Below, in pieces: positions 16,611 through 25,282 of a DNA stretch of 64,000 nt. The DNA is from Bacillus_BE sp042263505 (GTDB lineage Bacteria > Bacillota > Bacilli > Bacillales > Cytobacillaceae): the NCBI RefSeq assembly GCF_042263505.1, contig NZ_JBHKFI010000007.1:124001-188000 (forward strand), given 5' to 3'. Numbering within the stretch: the stretch's first letter is position 1; every line of letters starts with the position of its first letter. The notes below the pieces were generated by a model. It made no database searches. It saw only the letters and a program-made list of their open reading frames with translations, and was not told the DNA's origin. The translations under genes and the position numbers were made by a program.

Positions 16611-17261
16611 ATGGATTTCATTAGTGCTTATACTCCCGATCATTTATCATTTTTACTCGAAGGCTTTTGGGTCACGCTAAAGGTAGCGTTCTTTTCCATT
16701 ATCCTGAGTTTTCTAATTGGCGGTATTGTAGGTACACTTCGTTATGCGGAGATTCCCGTAATTTCTAAGGTTCTTGCTATTATGGTAGAAATAACAAGGA
16801 ATCTGCCTTTACTATTAATCATCTTCTTTGCATATTTTGCCTTACCGGAAATTGGAGTCAAGCTGGAGGTATCGATTGCAGCAATTGCAGCGTTAACCGT
16901 TTTTGAATCGGCGATGCTTTCTGAAATCATTCGTAGTGGTCTTAAATCTATTGATAAGGGGCAAATTGAAGCTGCGCGTTCTTCAGGTCTTACTTATGTT
17001 CAGACATTATGGAATATTGTTCTGCCACAAGCATTAAAAAGGATGGTGCCACCCATTGTCAGTCAGTTTATCTCTTTACTAAAGGATACCTCTTTAGCTA
17101 CAATCATTGCGTTACCAGAATTGATGCATAATGCCCAGGTGCTATATGCGCAGAAACAAAGCTTTGTCATTCCTGTTATTTTGATTATCGCGATCATGTA
17201 TTTTATTGTGAACTATACTTTATCAATTATTGCAAGAAGATTAGAAGTAAAGCGAGCTTAG
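16611..17261 (+). CDS. glnP: Glutamine-type ABC transporter permease GlnP
   Basis: This is the second membrane subunit. The 216 residues have the coupling loop RSGLKSIDKGQIEAARSSGL and LPQALKRMVPPIVSQFI near residues 115-155, with a strong AAAGGAGG ribosome site. It is the last gene of the operon, with a terminator immediately after and mobile element copy 2 beyond that. Confidence 0.9.
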   Translation: MDFISAYTPDHLSFLLEGFWVTLKVAFFSIILSFLIGGIVGTLRYAEIPVISKVLAIMVEITRNLPLLLIIFFAYFALPEIGVKLEVSIAAIAALTVFESAMLSEIIRSGLKSIDKGQIEAARSSGLTYVQTLWNIVLPQALKRMVPPIVSQFISLLKDTSLATIIALPELMHNAQVLYAQKQSFVIPVILIIAIMYFIVNYTLSIIARRLEVKRA

Positions 17262-17264
17262 GAA

Positions 17265-17298
17265 GGCCTGTCTCAAATTTGAGATGGGTCTTTTTTTT
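17265..17298 (+). terminator. Terminator of glnQHMP
   Basis: GGCCTGTCTC (17265-17274) pairs with GAGATGGGTC (17281-17290), with three G-U pairs, and is followed by T8. It starts four bases after the glnP stop. Confidence 0.85.
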
Positions 17299-17326
17299 AT
17301 GGTTTTTCTCAAAGCTAGTTGTTTAT

Positions 17327-17648
17327 CCCACTCTTAACGGACATTTTGACTCCCACTTCAAGATTCTGAGAATACGAAGAAGATAAGTGGGAGATCAACT
17401 GTCCGTAAAGGTCCGACGAGGGATTAAGGTCCTAGTCAGGCGAAGCCACAGGACGTGGCGTTATGAGCGTGATAAGTGAAATAAGATTTTTCTTTGGGCT
17501 TCAGCCCTTAGAAAAATCAATCAGGCTTTGCGTGACTAACCATCAGTGGGGGATGAATGGCAGACTAAAAGCGCGACGTCAACACATAAGTCTGCACACT
17601 TCACGTCCTGTGCGTTGAAAACCCCCACTGATGGTAGTTTCACTTTAT
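17327..17648 (+). mobile_element. IS200/IS605-like non-autonomous element, copy 2
   Basis: This is a full-length 322-bp copy directly after TTTAT, ending TTTCACTTTAT. It differs from copy 4 at only a handful of positions. It has the left hairpin, the GCCAC/GTGGC and GATTTTTCT/AGAAAAATC internal hairpins, and the right hairpin CCATCAGTGGGGG/CCCCCACTGATGG, whose loop holds a roughly 57-base extension with its own CAGACT/AGTCTG stem. Copies 2 and 4 share the variant GGACATTTTGACTCC in the left arm. No coding gene is credible inside. Confidence 0.78.
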
Positions 17649-17853
17649 CGACAAAAAAATTTGAAGGTAATGACTTAGCGCCTTGATTACGAAGACTTCT
17701 GTGGAATGCGTGAAAGGTGAGACCTCACAGAAACGAATGCGATGAGAACCTCCGCTTTTATACGGAAAATGAGGTGTTTTCAGGACTCGATTTTAAAAGC
17801 GACACTCAATACGGAAAAACCTAATAAAATTGAAAATGGAGCAAATATATCAT
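17649..17853. other. Non-coding stretch between element copy 2 and the katA control region
   Basis: The stretch holds a hairpin TTCTGTG (17697-17703) / CACAGAA (17726-17732) with an inner AGGT-GAG-ACCT stem, then CCTCCGCTTTT...GAAAATGAGG near 17750-17775. It is less AT-rich than the following promoter region and may be a relic of another repeat. I see no gene. Confidence 0.4.
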
Positions 17854-17888
17854 TTATAATAATTATTATTTTTTTAAAATAATTATAA
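17854..17888 (+). promoter_or_regulatory. Tandem PerR boxes of katA
   Basis: TTATAATAATTATTA (17854-17868) and TTAAAATAATTATAA (17874-17888) each differ by one base from the PerR consensus TTATAATNATTATAA. Their centres are 20 bp apart, about two helical turns, just upstream of the katA promoter. PerR repression relieved by hydrogen peroxide is well established for katA in B. subtilis. Confidence 0.85.
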
Positions 17889-17895
17889 AATAATA

Positions 17896-17923
17896 TTGAT
17901 TTTTTAATGTGAAATGTTATCAT
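17896..17923 (+). promoter_or_regulatory. katA promoter
   Basis: TTGATT (17896-17901), a 16-base spacer and TATCAT (17918-17923) lie immediately downstream of the second PerR box and about 50 bases before the katA ATG. Confidence 0.6.
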
Positions 17924-17972
17924 TGAACATAGATGAAGGGGTCTATATAAAATATATGAGGTGATGTCTTAA

Positions 17973-19433
17973 ATGAGTACAAGTAAAAATAAACTGACTA
18001 CTAGTTGGGGAGCACCTGTTGGCGATAATCAAAACTCCATGACGGCTGGTTCAAGTGGACCAACGTTATTACAGGATGTTCATTTGCTTGAGAAACTAGC
18101 CCATTTTAATAGAGAACGTGTTCCGGAGCGCGTCGTTCATGCAAAGGGGGCAGGAGCACATGGTTATTTTGAAGTGACAAATGATATGTCTAAATACACA
18201 AAAGCAAAGATTTTTAACGGAGTAGGTAAACGAACTCCAATGTTTATCCGTTTTTCTACTGTTGCTGGTGAACTCGGTTCTGCTGATACAGTTCGTGACC
18301 CACGCGGATTTGCTGTGAAATTCTACACAGAAGAAGGCAACTATGACCTTGTTGGCAACAATACACCAATATTCTTTATTCGTGATGCCATTAAATTTCC
18401 TGATTTTATTCATACCCAAAAAAGAGATCCACAAACTCATTTGAAAAGTCCTACAGCAGTATGGGATTTCTGGTCATTATCACCTGAATCATTACACCAA
18501 GTGACTTATTTAATGGGGGATCGTGGAATTCCCGCGACCTTCCGTCATATGAACGGATATGGAAGCCATACTTATAAATGGGTCAACGAAGATGGAGAAG
18601 CTGTCTGGGTGAAGTATCACTTCAAAACGGACCAAGGTGTGAAGAATATGGCGAATGACGTAGCTGCGAAGCTTGCAGGGGAAAATCCTGACTTCCATAC
18701 AGAAGATTTATTTAATGCGATTGAGAATGGTGATTTCCCATCATGGACGTTACATGTGCAAATTATGTCATTAGAAGATGCTGAAAAATACCGTTTTGAC
18801 CCATTTGATGTGACAAAGATCTGGTCTCATAAGGACTATCCCTTAATTGAGGTAGGTCGCATGGTTCTCAATAAGAATCCAGAAAACTATTTCGCTGAAG
18901 TAGAGCAAGCAACCTTCTCTCCAGGAACAATGGTACCCGGAATTGAGCCTTCACCGGATAAAATGCTACAGGGGCGCTTATTTGCCTATGCGGATGCTCA
19001 TCGTTATCGGGTAGGGGTAAACCATAACCACCTTCCAATTAACCGCCCTAAGGCCGGTTACCAAAATTATCAGCGTGATGGGCAAATGCGGTTTGATGGC
19101 AATGGTGGTGGCTCTGTCTATTACGAACCAAATAGTTTTGATGGACCAAAAGAATCAGCTCAAGATAAGACCACACCATTTGTTGTATCTGGTGTTGCTG
19201 AAAATGTCCCTTATGATAGTGATGATCATTACACTCAAGCCGGCGATTTATACCGCCTTATGAGTGAGGAAGAACGAGCAAGATTGATTGAAACGATTGT
19301 AGGGGCGATGAAGCCAGTGACAAAGGAAGAAATTAAACTCCGTCAAATCGGCCATTTCTATAAAGCTGATCCGGAATACGGACAAAGAGTAGCGGAAGGA
19401 TTAGGGTTGTCTGTTCCACAGGAAGTAAGATAA
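17973..19433 (+). CDS. katA: Catalase, monofunctional heme type
   Basis: KatA disproportionates hydrogen peroxide to water and oxygen in the cytoplasm. The 486 residues show the catalytic-histidine segment RVPERVVHAKGAGAHGYFE (near residues 45-63), the heme pocket segment FIRFSTVAGELGSADTVRDPRGFAVKFY, and the proximal tyrosine motif RLFAYADAHRYR near residue 335. This is the small-subunit clade 3 size. The ATG has GAGGTGATG upstream. It is a single-gene unit with PerR boxes in front and a perfect terminator behind. Confidence 0.97.
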   Translation: MSTSKNKLTTSWGAPVGDNQNSMTAGSSGPTLLQDVHLLEKLAHFNRERVPERVVHAKGAGAHGYFEVTNDMSKYTKAKIFNGVGKRTPMFIRFSTVAGELGSADTVRDPRGFAVKFYTEEGNYDLVGNNTPIFFIRDAIKFPDFIHTQKRDPQTHLKSPTAVWDFWSLSPESLHQVTYLMGDRGIPATFRHMNGYGSHTYKWVNEDGEAVWVKYHFKTDQGVKNMANDVAAKLAGENPDFHTEDLFNAIENGDFPSWTLHVQIMSLEDAEKYRFDPFDVTKIWSHKDYPLIEVGRMVLNKNPENYFAEVEQATFSPGTMVPGIEPSPDKMLQGRLFAYADAHRYRVGVNHNHLPINRPKAGYQNYQRDGQMRFDGNGGGSVYYEPNSFDGPKESAQDKTTPFVVSGVAENVPYDSDDHYTQAGDLYRLMSEEERARLIETIVGAMKPVTKEEIKLRQIGHFYKADPEYGQRVAEGLGLSVPQEVR

Positions 19434-19487
19434 ACTTATGAAAATCACTTAGAAATTCATTATCATTTAAATATTATATTCTCAATT

Positions 19488-19519
19488 AAGTAGGTATCCG
19501 TTCATTCGGATACCTACTT
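19488..19519 (+). terminator. Terminator after katA
   Basis: The 13-bp perfect stem AAGTAGGTATCCG / CGGATACCTACTT with a 6-base loop lies 54 bases after the katA stop. The tail GTATATAATGG has few T residues. Confidence 0.75.
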
Positions 19520-19575
19520 GTATATAATGGAGTTAACCACCTGATTGATAAGCAGGAAAAATGTAGAGGTAGTGG

Positions 19576-20613
19576 ATGGACTTGGAGCCGTATGAAATCA
19601 ATAAACGTATCGATATTATGGATTATTTAAGGGGATTTGCTCTATTAGGAATTATTTTGATGAACATTATTTTTTTATTGGAAGTACGAGTGCCTGTCAG
19701 TCATTCTATTGATTCGGTTTATCAAAGATTTCTTTATTTTTTTATCGAGGGTCGATTTTATCCGATCTTTGCTTTTCTATTTGGGGTTGGCTTTTATCTA
19801 TTTACTTCAAGGGCAAATGCGAAAGGAAAAAATGGAACGCTTTTATTTCTCCGAAGAGTTAGCTGGATGTTTATTTTGGGGATTATCCATACGTTCTTTC
19901 ACCCTGGAGAGGCGTTGACGGTTTATGCTGTTTGCGGGTTAATTGTTTTACCCTTTTATAAATGGAAGAAAGAAATCAATCTCTTGTTAGGTCTTGCTTT
20001 GCTTATCTTGTTCAGTGTGCTGGCAATTAAAATTTTGTTACCGCTTCCGATTATCATATTAGGATTGACTGCAGGACAATATCGTATTTTTGAGCGTATT
20101 TCATTAAACGCAAGAAAAATCGCTCTATTTACAGTTTTAATGTTTGTTCTTTCTATTCTTGGTCTCATCTATCAATTACAATTTTTGCCATCCAAACCGT
20201 TTGATGGCGGACATTTTTCACGTGAAGTTGATATGGATTCCATATCTCGATTTTTACATATAGGGATCATGATCGGTCCTGTTGTATCAGGTTTTTATAT
20301 AGGGATGTTAATGTTGCTTCTACAGCTTCCTTCATTTCAGAAAGTATTGCTACCGCTCAAAAGCTATGGGAGGATGTCATTAACCAATTATCTCATGCAA
20401 ACTGCCTTAATATTAGTGTCTGGACACGTATTTAACTTAGTTGGTACCATAACTTATATTCATACATTGTATCTATGTCTGTTGATTTATGTGGTACAGT
20501 TATTATTTAGTGTGCTTTGGTTTCGCTATTTTTGTTTTGGACCATTTGAATGGCTTTGGCGTTTATTGACTTATTTTGAGGTTTCGCCGCTGAAAAGGAC
20601 TAAAAAGAGCTAA
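19576..20613 (+). CDS. DUF418-family membrane protein (YeiB-like)
   Basis: The 345-residue protein has about eight to ten transmembrane segments. It opens with RIDIMDYLRGFALLGIILMNI, typical of the YeiB/DUF418 family, and ends with the C-terminal DUF418 signature region YGRMSLTNYLMQTAL and FGPFEWLWRLLTY near residues 268-335. The function of the family is unknown; a role in envelope transport or acyl transfer has been suggested by distant similarity to acyltransferase 3 proteins. The ATG follows AGAGGTAG. It appears to stand alone. Confidence 0.85.
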   Translation: MDLEPYEINKRIDIMDYLRGFALLGIILMNIIFLLEVRVPVSHSIDSVYQRFLYFFIEGRFYPIFAFLFGVGFYLFTSRANAKGKNGTLLFLRRVSWMFILGIIHTFFHPGEALTVYAVCGLIVLPFYKWKKEINLLLGLALLILFSVLAIKILLPLPIIILGLTAGQYRIFERISLNARKIALFTVLMFVLSILGLIYQLQFLPSKPFDGGHFSREVDMDSISRFLHIGIMIGPVVSGFYIGMLMLLLQLPSFQKVLLPLKSYGRMSLTNYLMQTALILVSGHVFNLVGTITYIHTLYLCLLIYVVQLLFSVLWFRYFCFGPFEWLWRLLTYFEVSPLKRTKKS

Positions 20614-20664
20614 TCCCTATTATTTACAAAGGAATATCTGATATGATAGATAAGGAATTGACAA

Positions 20665-20994
20665 ATGAAAGTGAGGATTTTCTTGATGCAGCAGAGAGAT
20701 CATTTATTTTTGGCACAAGAAACAGTGGATGAAGCTTCGCGAATTTTTAAAGCTTTAGCGGATCCAACTAGAATAAAAATTTTATATTTACTCTCACAAG
20801 AAGAATGTTCTGTGAATCATATTACGGAAGTATTAGAAATGACTCAATCTGCTGTATCTCACCAGTTGAGCTTTTTAAGGAATTTGCGCCTTGTCAAATA
20901 TAGAAGGGAAGGGAATACCTTTTATTATACCTACGATGATGAGCATGTGATTACTATTTTGAATCAAGTGTTATCACATATAGAGTGCGAATAA
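20665..20994 (+). CDS. ArsR/SmtB-family metal-sensing repressor (CzrA-like)
   Basis: This small winged-helix repressor has 109 residues from ATG 20665 (AAGGA upstream), or 102 from ATG 20686 (GAGG 9 bases upstream). The DNA-binding helix is MTQSAVSHQLSFLRN. Helix 5 reads DEHVITILNQVLSHIEC. Aligned to CzrA, it keeps the zinc ligands D, H and H, but the last histidine is replaced by cysteine (or the ligand is the neighbouring glutamate, as in SmtB). The helix-3 cysteine-pair site is absent, with a single cysteine in EECSVNH. No metal exporter is adjacent; a CDF gene lies 3.4 kb away. The metal is unknown, zinc most likely. Confidence 0.85.
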   Translation: MKVRIFLMQQRDHLFLAQETVDEASRIFKALADPTRIKILYLLSQEECSVNHITEVLEMTQSAVSHQLSFLRNLRLVKYRREGNTFYYTYDDEHVITILNQVLSHIECE

Positions 20995-21030
20995 ACACTT
21001 TTCTTTGAAAGAAAAATTAGGAAAAAAGTA

Positions 21031-21067
21031 AAAGCTAAACTAGTCAATCTGACCAGTTTAGCTTTTT
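21031..21067. terminator. Bidirectional terminator between the ArsR gene and yhgE
   Basis: The arms AAAGCTAAACT and AGTTTAGCTTT continue with GTC/GAC after one mismatch, with T5 on the plus side and A-rich sequence on the other. It serves two convergent genes. Confidence 0.85.
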
Positions 21068-21077
21068 ATCGTACTTT

Positions 21078-23375
21078 TTAGTTTTCCTCAACAGTATTGG
21101 TGAATTTTCGTTTGAAAAGGCCTCTGAAGAATAACAGGCTGATGATGGCAAAGCTTATGACGAACATCAGCAGTATAAAGATATTGTGCCATAGGTAAGA
21201 AAAATCACCTGTAGAAATAGCCGCTTTAAATGCTCTTACCGTATAAGTCATTGGCAAGAATGCATTAATTGGTTGCAGAGCATTTGGGATTAACTCAAGT
21301 GGGAAGGTTCCAGCACTTGTCGTTAATTGGAAAATAAGAATAAGGATCGCGATAAATCTACCTGGATCTCCTAATATGGATACGAGCATTTGAATTAATG
21401 TCATAAAGGCCAAGCTAGTAACAATGGCTGTGAGAATAAATAATGGTAAGCTTTCAACTTCTAGTTTTAATCCCAGTATTATGATCATGACAGCTATAAG
21501 AGCTTGGATGACGCCAATTCCTGCAAGAATTGCAAGTTTGCTGCTAAACCATCTTACCCCATTTTTAGGTCGAATGGCCGGTTCAACAAGTGGGAACACA
21601 ATAGACATTAAGAGTGATCCAACAAATAAACCAAGTGATAAGAAATAAGGTGCAAATCCTGTTCCGTAGTTAGGCACTTTATTGATTCCATTGGAATCAA
21701 GCTTAACAGGAGATGCCATCATATCGAAATTTTTATCATTTGCTTTAACAGAACTAGTTTCATTTGAGGCATCACTAAGCTTACTATGAAGCTCCTTCGT
21801 TCCATCTTTTAATTGAGTCGTTCCTTTTGTTAAATCCTTTGAACCATCTGCTAATTTTTCAGTTCCATCCGCTAATTTAACAGAACCATCAGAAAGCTGA
21901 GAAAGCCCGCTGCTTAGATCACTAGATCCAGAAACAGCTTGTTCTGATCCTTTCTGTGCTTCACCGAGTTTTTCATTAAATACGGAGGATCCTGTTACAA
22001 GTTCCTTTTCGCCAGATTGTAATTGCTGGACTCCTGTATTTAAGTTATTGGATCCAAAAGCTAAGCTGTGAATTCCGGCCTTTAATTGTGTTTGTCCGTC
22101 ACTGATTTGTGTCAAACCAGCATTAAGCTTAGAAATATTCGGGCTTATCTCTGATGATACGGCCTTGTTCAATTGAGCAGTTCCTGCTGCAACTTGAGAA
22201 CTTCCACTCTTTAATTGATCAAAGCCTGCCGCAATTTGTTTTTGCATGGCAAGATTTTGGTCATTTAATTGCTTTTGTAAAGCAGCAAGCTGTTCAGGTG
22301 TCATACTTTTTTGCAAGTAAGGCATTAATTGCTCCAACTGCTGTTTGGAAGCTTGAGTTAACTGAGAAGTCAGTTGCTGCTCAAATTGATTAATGCCTGC
22401 ATCGAGCTTTGCAGAACCAGTCGCTAATGCTTCGGTGTTCTTTTCTAATTCTGGTAATTGACTATTAAATTGAGCTACACCGGTCTTTGCGTCGTTCGTT
22501 CCTTTTATTAAGTCATTCATTTTAGTATCAACCTGATTTAAACCAGCTTGAACTTGACCAATTCCAGAAGCTAATTGATTGGTTCCAGATAAGGTGGCTT
22601 TTGTCCCATAGAGCAGTTGATTATGCCCCTGTTTTAACTGACTGAGCCCGGAATTTAATTCCTTCGTGCCCTCTGCTAATTGTTTTGAACCATCATCCGC
22701 AGTTAGAACACCTTCTTTAAATTCAATTGATTTATTCGCTAATGTGGTGAGATTTTCTTTGATTTTTTCCGCACCATCAGAAAGCTTGATAGCACCATTT
22801 TTTAACTGTCCAGCACCGTCACTTGCCTGGGTAAATCCATCTGACATTTCTTTGATTTTTTCAAAAATGGTTTCAGTATAGGTTTTTGTTACTTTCTCTT
22901 GCAGGGAAGCTTGAATATTAAGCATTGCGGTATTCCCGATTTGACCGGATAAGAAGTTGTATCCTTCATTTGGAATATATTTCAACTCTAGCTTCTTTGG
23001 ATGGTCATCAAGTAATGTAGTGGCATTCTCAGAGAAGTTTTTCGGAATTTCCACAACCATATAGTATTTTTGCTTCTCTAAATCATTATATGCCTCTTTC
23101 TTATTTACGATGGTGAATTTAAATTCATCGCTTTTCTTAATCTCTTTCACGAGTTCTTTCCCAATATCGAGGTTTTCACCTTCGAAATTAGCGCCAGTGT
23201 CATTGTTTACCACAGCAACTGGTAAACTTTCTAGATGTGCATAAGGATCCCAAAATGCCCACATGAACATTCCTGCGTATAAAACAGGTACGATAAGAAC
23301 GGCAATAATGGGAATTAACACTTTCCGATTAGTGATAATATCCTTCAATTCTGCACCAATTAAGGAACGTCCCAT
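21078..23375 (-). CDS. yhgE: YhgE/Pip-domain membrane protein
   Basis: The 765-residue protein has an N-terminal membrane anchor (about residues 17-37), a long extracellular part and a C-terminal block of five or six transmembrane segments from about residue 585. The central region (about 190-560) is a chain of short repeats with the pattern QLxxGxxxLxxG, such as LADGTEKLADGSKDLTKG, predicted to form a long coiled rod. Homologues are Lactococcus Pip (phage c2 receptor) and type VII secretion-associated EsaA-like proteins. The ATG follows TAGGAGGAG. A TetR gene lies 72 bases upstream on the same strand, as in B. subtilis yhgD-yhgE. Confidence 0.88.
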   Translation of the reverse strand: MGRSLIGAELKDIITNRKVLIPIIAVLIVPVLYAGMFMWAFWDPYAHLESLPVAVVNNDTGANFEGENLDIGKELVKEIKKSDEFKFTIVNKKEAYNDLEKQKYYMVVEIPKNFSENATTLLDDHPKKLELKYIPNEGYNFLSGQIGNTAMLNIQASLQEKVTKTYTETIFEKIKEMSDGFTQASDGAGQLKNGAIKLSDGAEKIKENLTTLANKSIEFKEGVLTADDGSKQLAEGTKELNSGLSQLKQGHNQLLYGTKATLSGTNQLASGIGQVQAGLNQVDTKMNDLIKGTNDAKTGVAQFNSQLPELEKNTEALATGSAKLDAGINQFEQQLTSQLTQASKQQLEQLMPYLQKSMTPEQLAALQKQLNDQNLAMQKQIAAGFDQLKSGSSQVAAGTAQLNKAVSSEISPNISKLNAGLTQISDGQTQLKAGIHSLAFGSNNLNTGVQQLQSGEKELVTGSSVFNEKLGEAQKGSEQAVSGSSDLSSGLSQLSDGSVKLADGTEKLADGSKDLTKGTTQLKDGTKELHSKLSDASNETSSVKANDKNFDMMASPVKLDSNGINKVPNYGTGFAPYFLSLGLFVGSLLMSIVFPLVEPAIRPKNGVRWFSSKLAILAGIGVIQALIAVMIIILGLKLEVESLPLFILTAIVTSLAFMTLIQMLVSILGDPGRFIAILILIFQLTTSAGTFPLELIPNALQPINAFLPMTYTVRAFKAAISTGDFSYLWHNIFILLMFVISFAIISLLFFRGLFKRKFTNTVEEN

Positions 23376-23447
23376 AAATTTCTCCTCCTAAAATAAAATG
23401 ACCATTTTGTTCATCTAGTCAATTATGGTAAAAATGAAAGGATCATC

Positions 23448-24020
23448 TTAGCCAGATAATCCCTCAAATAAATATAATTGAAATAGCTTGGCAATTTCAT
23501 CTTTTTCAAGAGGTTCATGGTGTTTTTCCCAGTCAAAGATGAGTGAGACATACATCTTCAACATGATAAAAGCAGTTAATTCTGGATTACATTCTTTGAT
23601 TTCTCCGTTATCAATTGCTTTTTGCACGATATTCTTAATAAAGGATATAATGGCATGCTCTACTCGTTGTATGACTTCTAATACTTCCTTTGTTCCAATT
23701 TCTTTTTCTTCCTGGAAGAGCTTAATGGTCAACTGGTGTTGCTTGCGGAACTCTAAAATACGATAAATTGCCCGATGGACATTTTCGTAGAATGTGCACG
23801 ATTCATCAAATGATTCCTCCGCCGCTTTTTTCATTTCAATAATCAGCGAAGAGATAATTTCATCGAATAAATCCTCTTTATTCTTAAAGAAATTATAAAT
23901 CGTTCCTTTTCCGACATTCGCAATTTTTGCCACTTGATCCATGGTGGTCGCTTTGTATCCAAAAAGGGAAAAAGATTTGTTAGCGGCATTAATAATTTGT
24001 TGTTTTCGGTTAATCGCCAT
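23448..24020 (-). CDS. TetR/AcrR-family regulator (YhgD-like)
   Basis: The 190-residue one-component regulator has an N-terminal helix-turn-helix (KATTMDQVAKIANVGKGTIYNFFKNKEDLF, about residues 23-52) and a helical ligand domain. The ATG at 24020 is taken because AGAGG lies 8 bases upstream; two earlier in-frame starts overlap that site. It precedes yhgE on the same strand and probably represses the pair. Inverted repeats AATGAC-N14-GGTCATT just upstream (24038-24066), and a similar AATGAC...GTCAATT between the two genes (23398-23425), are candidate operators. The inducing ligand is unknown. Confidence 0.85.
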   Translation of the reverse strand: MAINRKQQIINAANKSFSLFGYKATTMDQVAKIANVGKGTIYNFFKNKEDLFDEIISSLIIEMKKAAEESFDESCTFYENVHRAIYRILEFRKQHQLTIKLFQEEKEIGTKEVLEVIQRVEHAIISFIKNIVQKAIDNGEIKECNPELTAFIMLKMYVSLIFDWEKHHEPLEKDEIAKLFQLYLFEGLSG

Positions 24021-24345
24021 GAACATCACCTCTTAAAAAATGACTAATTGATGATTTTGGTCATTTAGTACAATGAGTACTATACCACGATAAAAATGAA
24101 ATAGCAATTCATTTGAATAATTTTTTTAAATAGGAAAAATGGGAACCTTATCATAGAAGGGGTGCGAATAGATAACAATGTAAAAGTGATAAAAAAATAT
24201 GAGTGTAATTCTATTTTTGTTTACTATACTCAAAATTGTTTATCTTCACTCAAGATTATTGATTAGAGCAATAATTTTTCTCTAGACCCACTAACTACCA
24301 CTTTGATAAGATGTTAAAGATTTCGTTTTTTGAAGGTGTGATGAT
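24021..24345. other. Divergent intergenic region, TetR gene / CDF gene
   Basis: These 325 AT-rich bases contain the candidate TetR operator AATGAC...GGTCATT near 24038-24066. No clear MntR, Fur or Zur box and no terminator or ORF is apparent in the rest. Confidence 0.45.
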
Positions 24346-25239
24346 ATGAATGCAAGAGAGTCAATCGCGAAAAAGGTTGCATGGATTAGTTTATGGTGTA
24401 ATATCATTTTAACTGTTGGAAAAATAGTAGTGGGTTTGGTTGGACATAGTGATGCAGTATTTGCGGACGGGATTCACTCGGCAGCCGATGTGGTTGCTTC
24501 ATTTATCGTGTTGTTTGTGATTAAAATTGCCAATAAACCTGCAGATGAAGATCATCCATATGGCCATGGGAAAGCGGAAGTGATTGTATCAGGAATTGTC
24601 GGGATACTCCTTTTCTTGGTTTCCTTCTATGTGGTCTATGAAGGGGTTGCGGGGCTCTTTCATCCAATTGAAGCACCAAGTATTTTAGCGATGTGGGTTG
24701 CAGTAATTTCCTATATCTTTAAGAAGGCATTATATCGTTATTCTTTAAATGTGGCCAGCTCGCAAAATAGCAAAGCTATTGAGGCTATTGCTTATGATCA
24801 TAAGGCTGATATTGTGGCATCTATTGCAGCAGGGGTAGGGGTTCTTTTATCTGTTATTGGAAATCGCTTTGATATACAGTTGCTCTTATATAGTGATAAA
24901 ATTGCAAGTATTTTTGTGGCTTATTTGATTTTTAAAATAGCTAAGGAAATGCTCACTGAGGCATTTGATATTTTATTGGAACGGAATATTGACTCCAAGA
25001 CCATTCATGAATATATTTCATTAATTGATGAATTTCAGGAAGTAAAGAGAATTGACCGCATTAGAGCTAGAGAGCATGGCCATTATGTATTGGTCGATCT
25101 CAGGATTTCCATTGATCACAGTAAAACCATTAAAGAAGGTCATGACTTATCGAGAAAAATCAAGCAATTATTGATGAGTCATTATGACAATATTGAAGAG
25201 GTATTAATTCATTTAAATCCATATTTTGAAGAGAACTAA
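24346..25239 (+). CDS. Cation diffusion facilitator (metal/proton antiporter)
   Basis: This is a plasma-membrane exporter of divalent metal. The 297 residues have six transmembrane segments and a cytoplasmic C-terminal domain (from about residue 210). The intramembrane metal site is read as HSAAD in TM2 (segment FADGIHSAADVVAS) and DHKAD in TM5. The loop HPYGHGKAE after TM2 is characteristic. The sequence is closest in type to B. subtilis MneP/MneS manganese exporters, but the TM2 histidine would also fit zinc or iron, so the metal is left open. The ATG has a modest GGTG ribosome site. It is a single gene ended by a shared terminator. Confidence 0.88.
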   Translation: MNARESIAKKVAWISLWCNIILTVGKIVVGLVGHSDAVFADGIHSAADVVASFIVLFVIKIANKPADEDHPYGHGKAEVIVSGIVGILLFLVSFYVVYEGVAGLFHPIEAPSILAMWVAVISYIFKKALYRYSLNVASSQNSKAIEAIAYDHKADIVASIAAGVGVLLSVIGNRFDIQLLLYSDKIASIFVAYLIFKIAKEMLTEAFDILLERNIDSKTIHEYISLIDEFQEVKRIDRIRAREHGHYVLVDLRISIDHSKTIKEGHDLSRKIKQLLMSHYDNIEEVLIHLNPYFEEN

Positions 25240-25246
25240 AAATAAG

Positions 25247-25274
25247 GGGAAGCATGCAAATTGACATGCTTCCC
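25247..25274. terminator. Bidirectional terminator between the CDF gene and the nag operon
   Basis: The 10-bp perfect stem GGGAAGCATG / CATGCTTCCC has an 8-base loop and lies between two convergent genes. A T-rich tail is clearer for the minus strand. Confidence 0.8.
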
Positions 25275-25282
25275 TTGCTATT

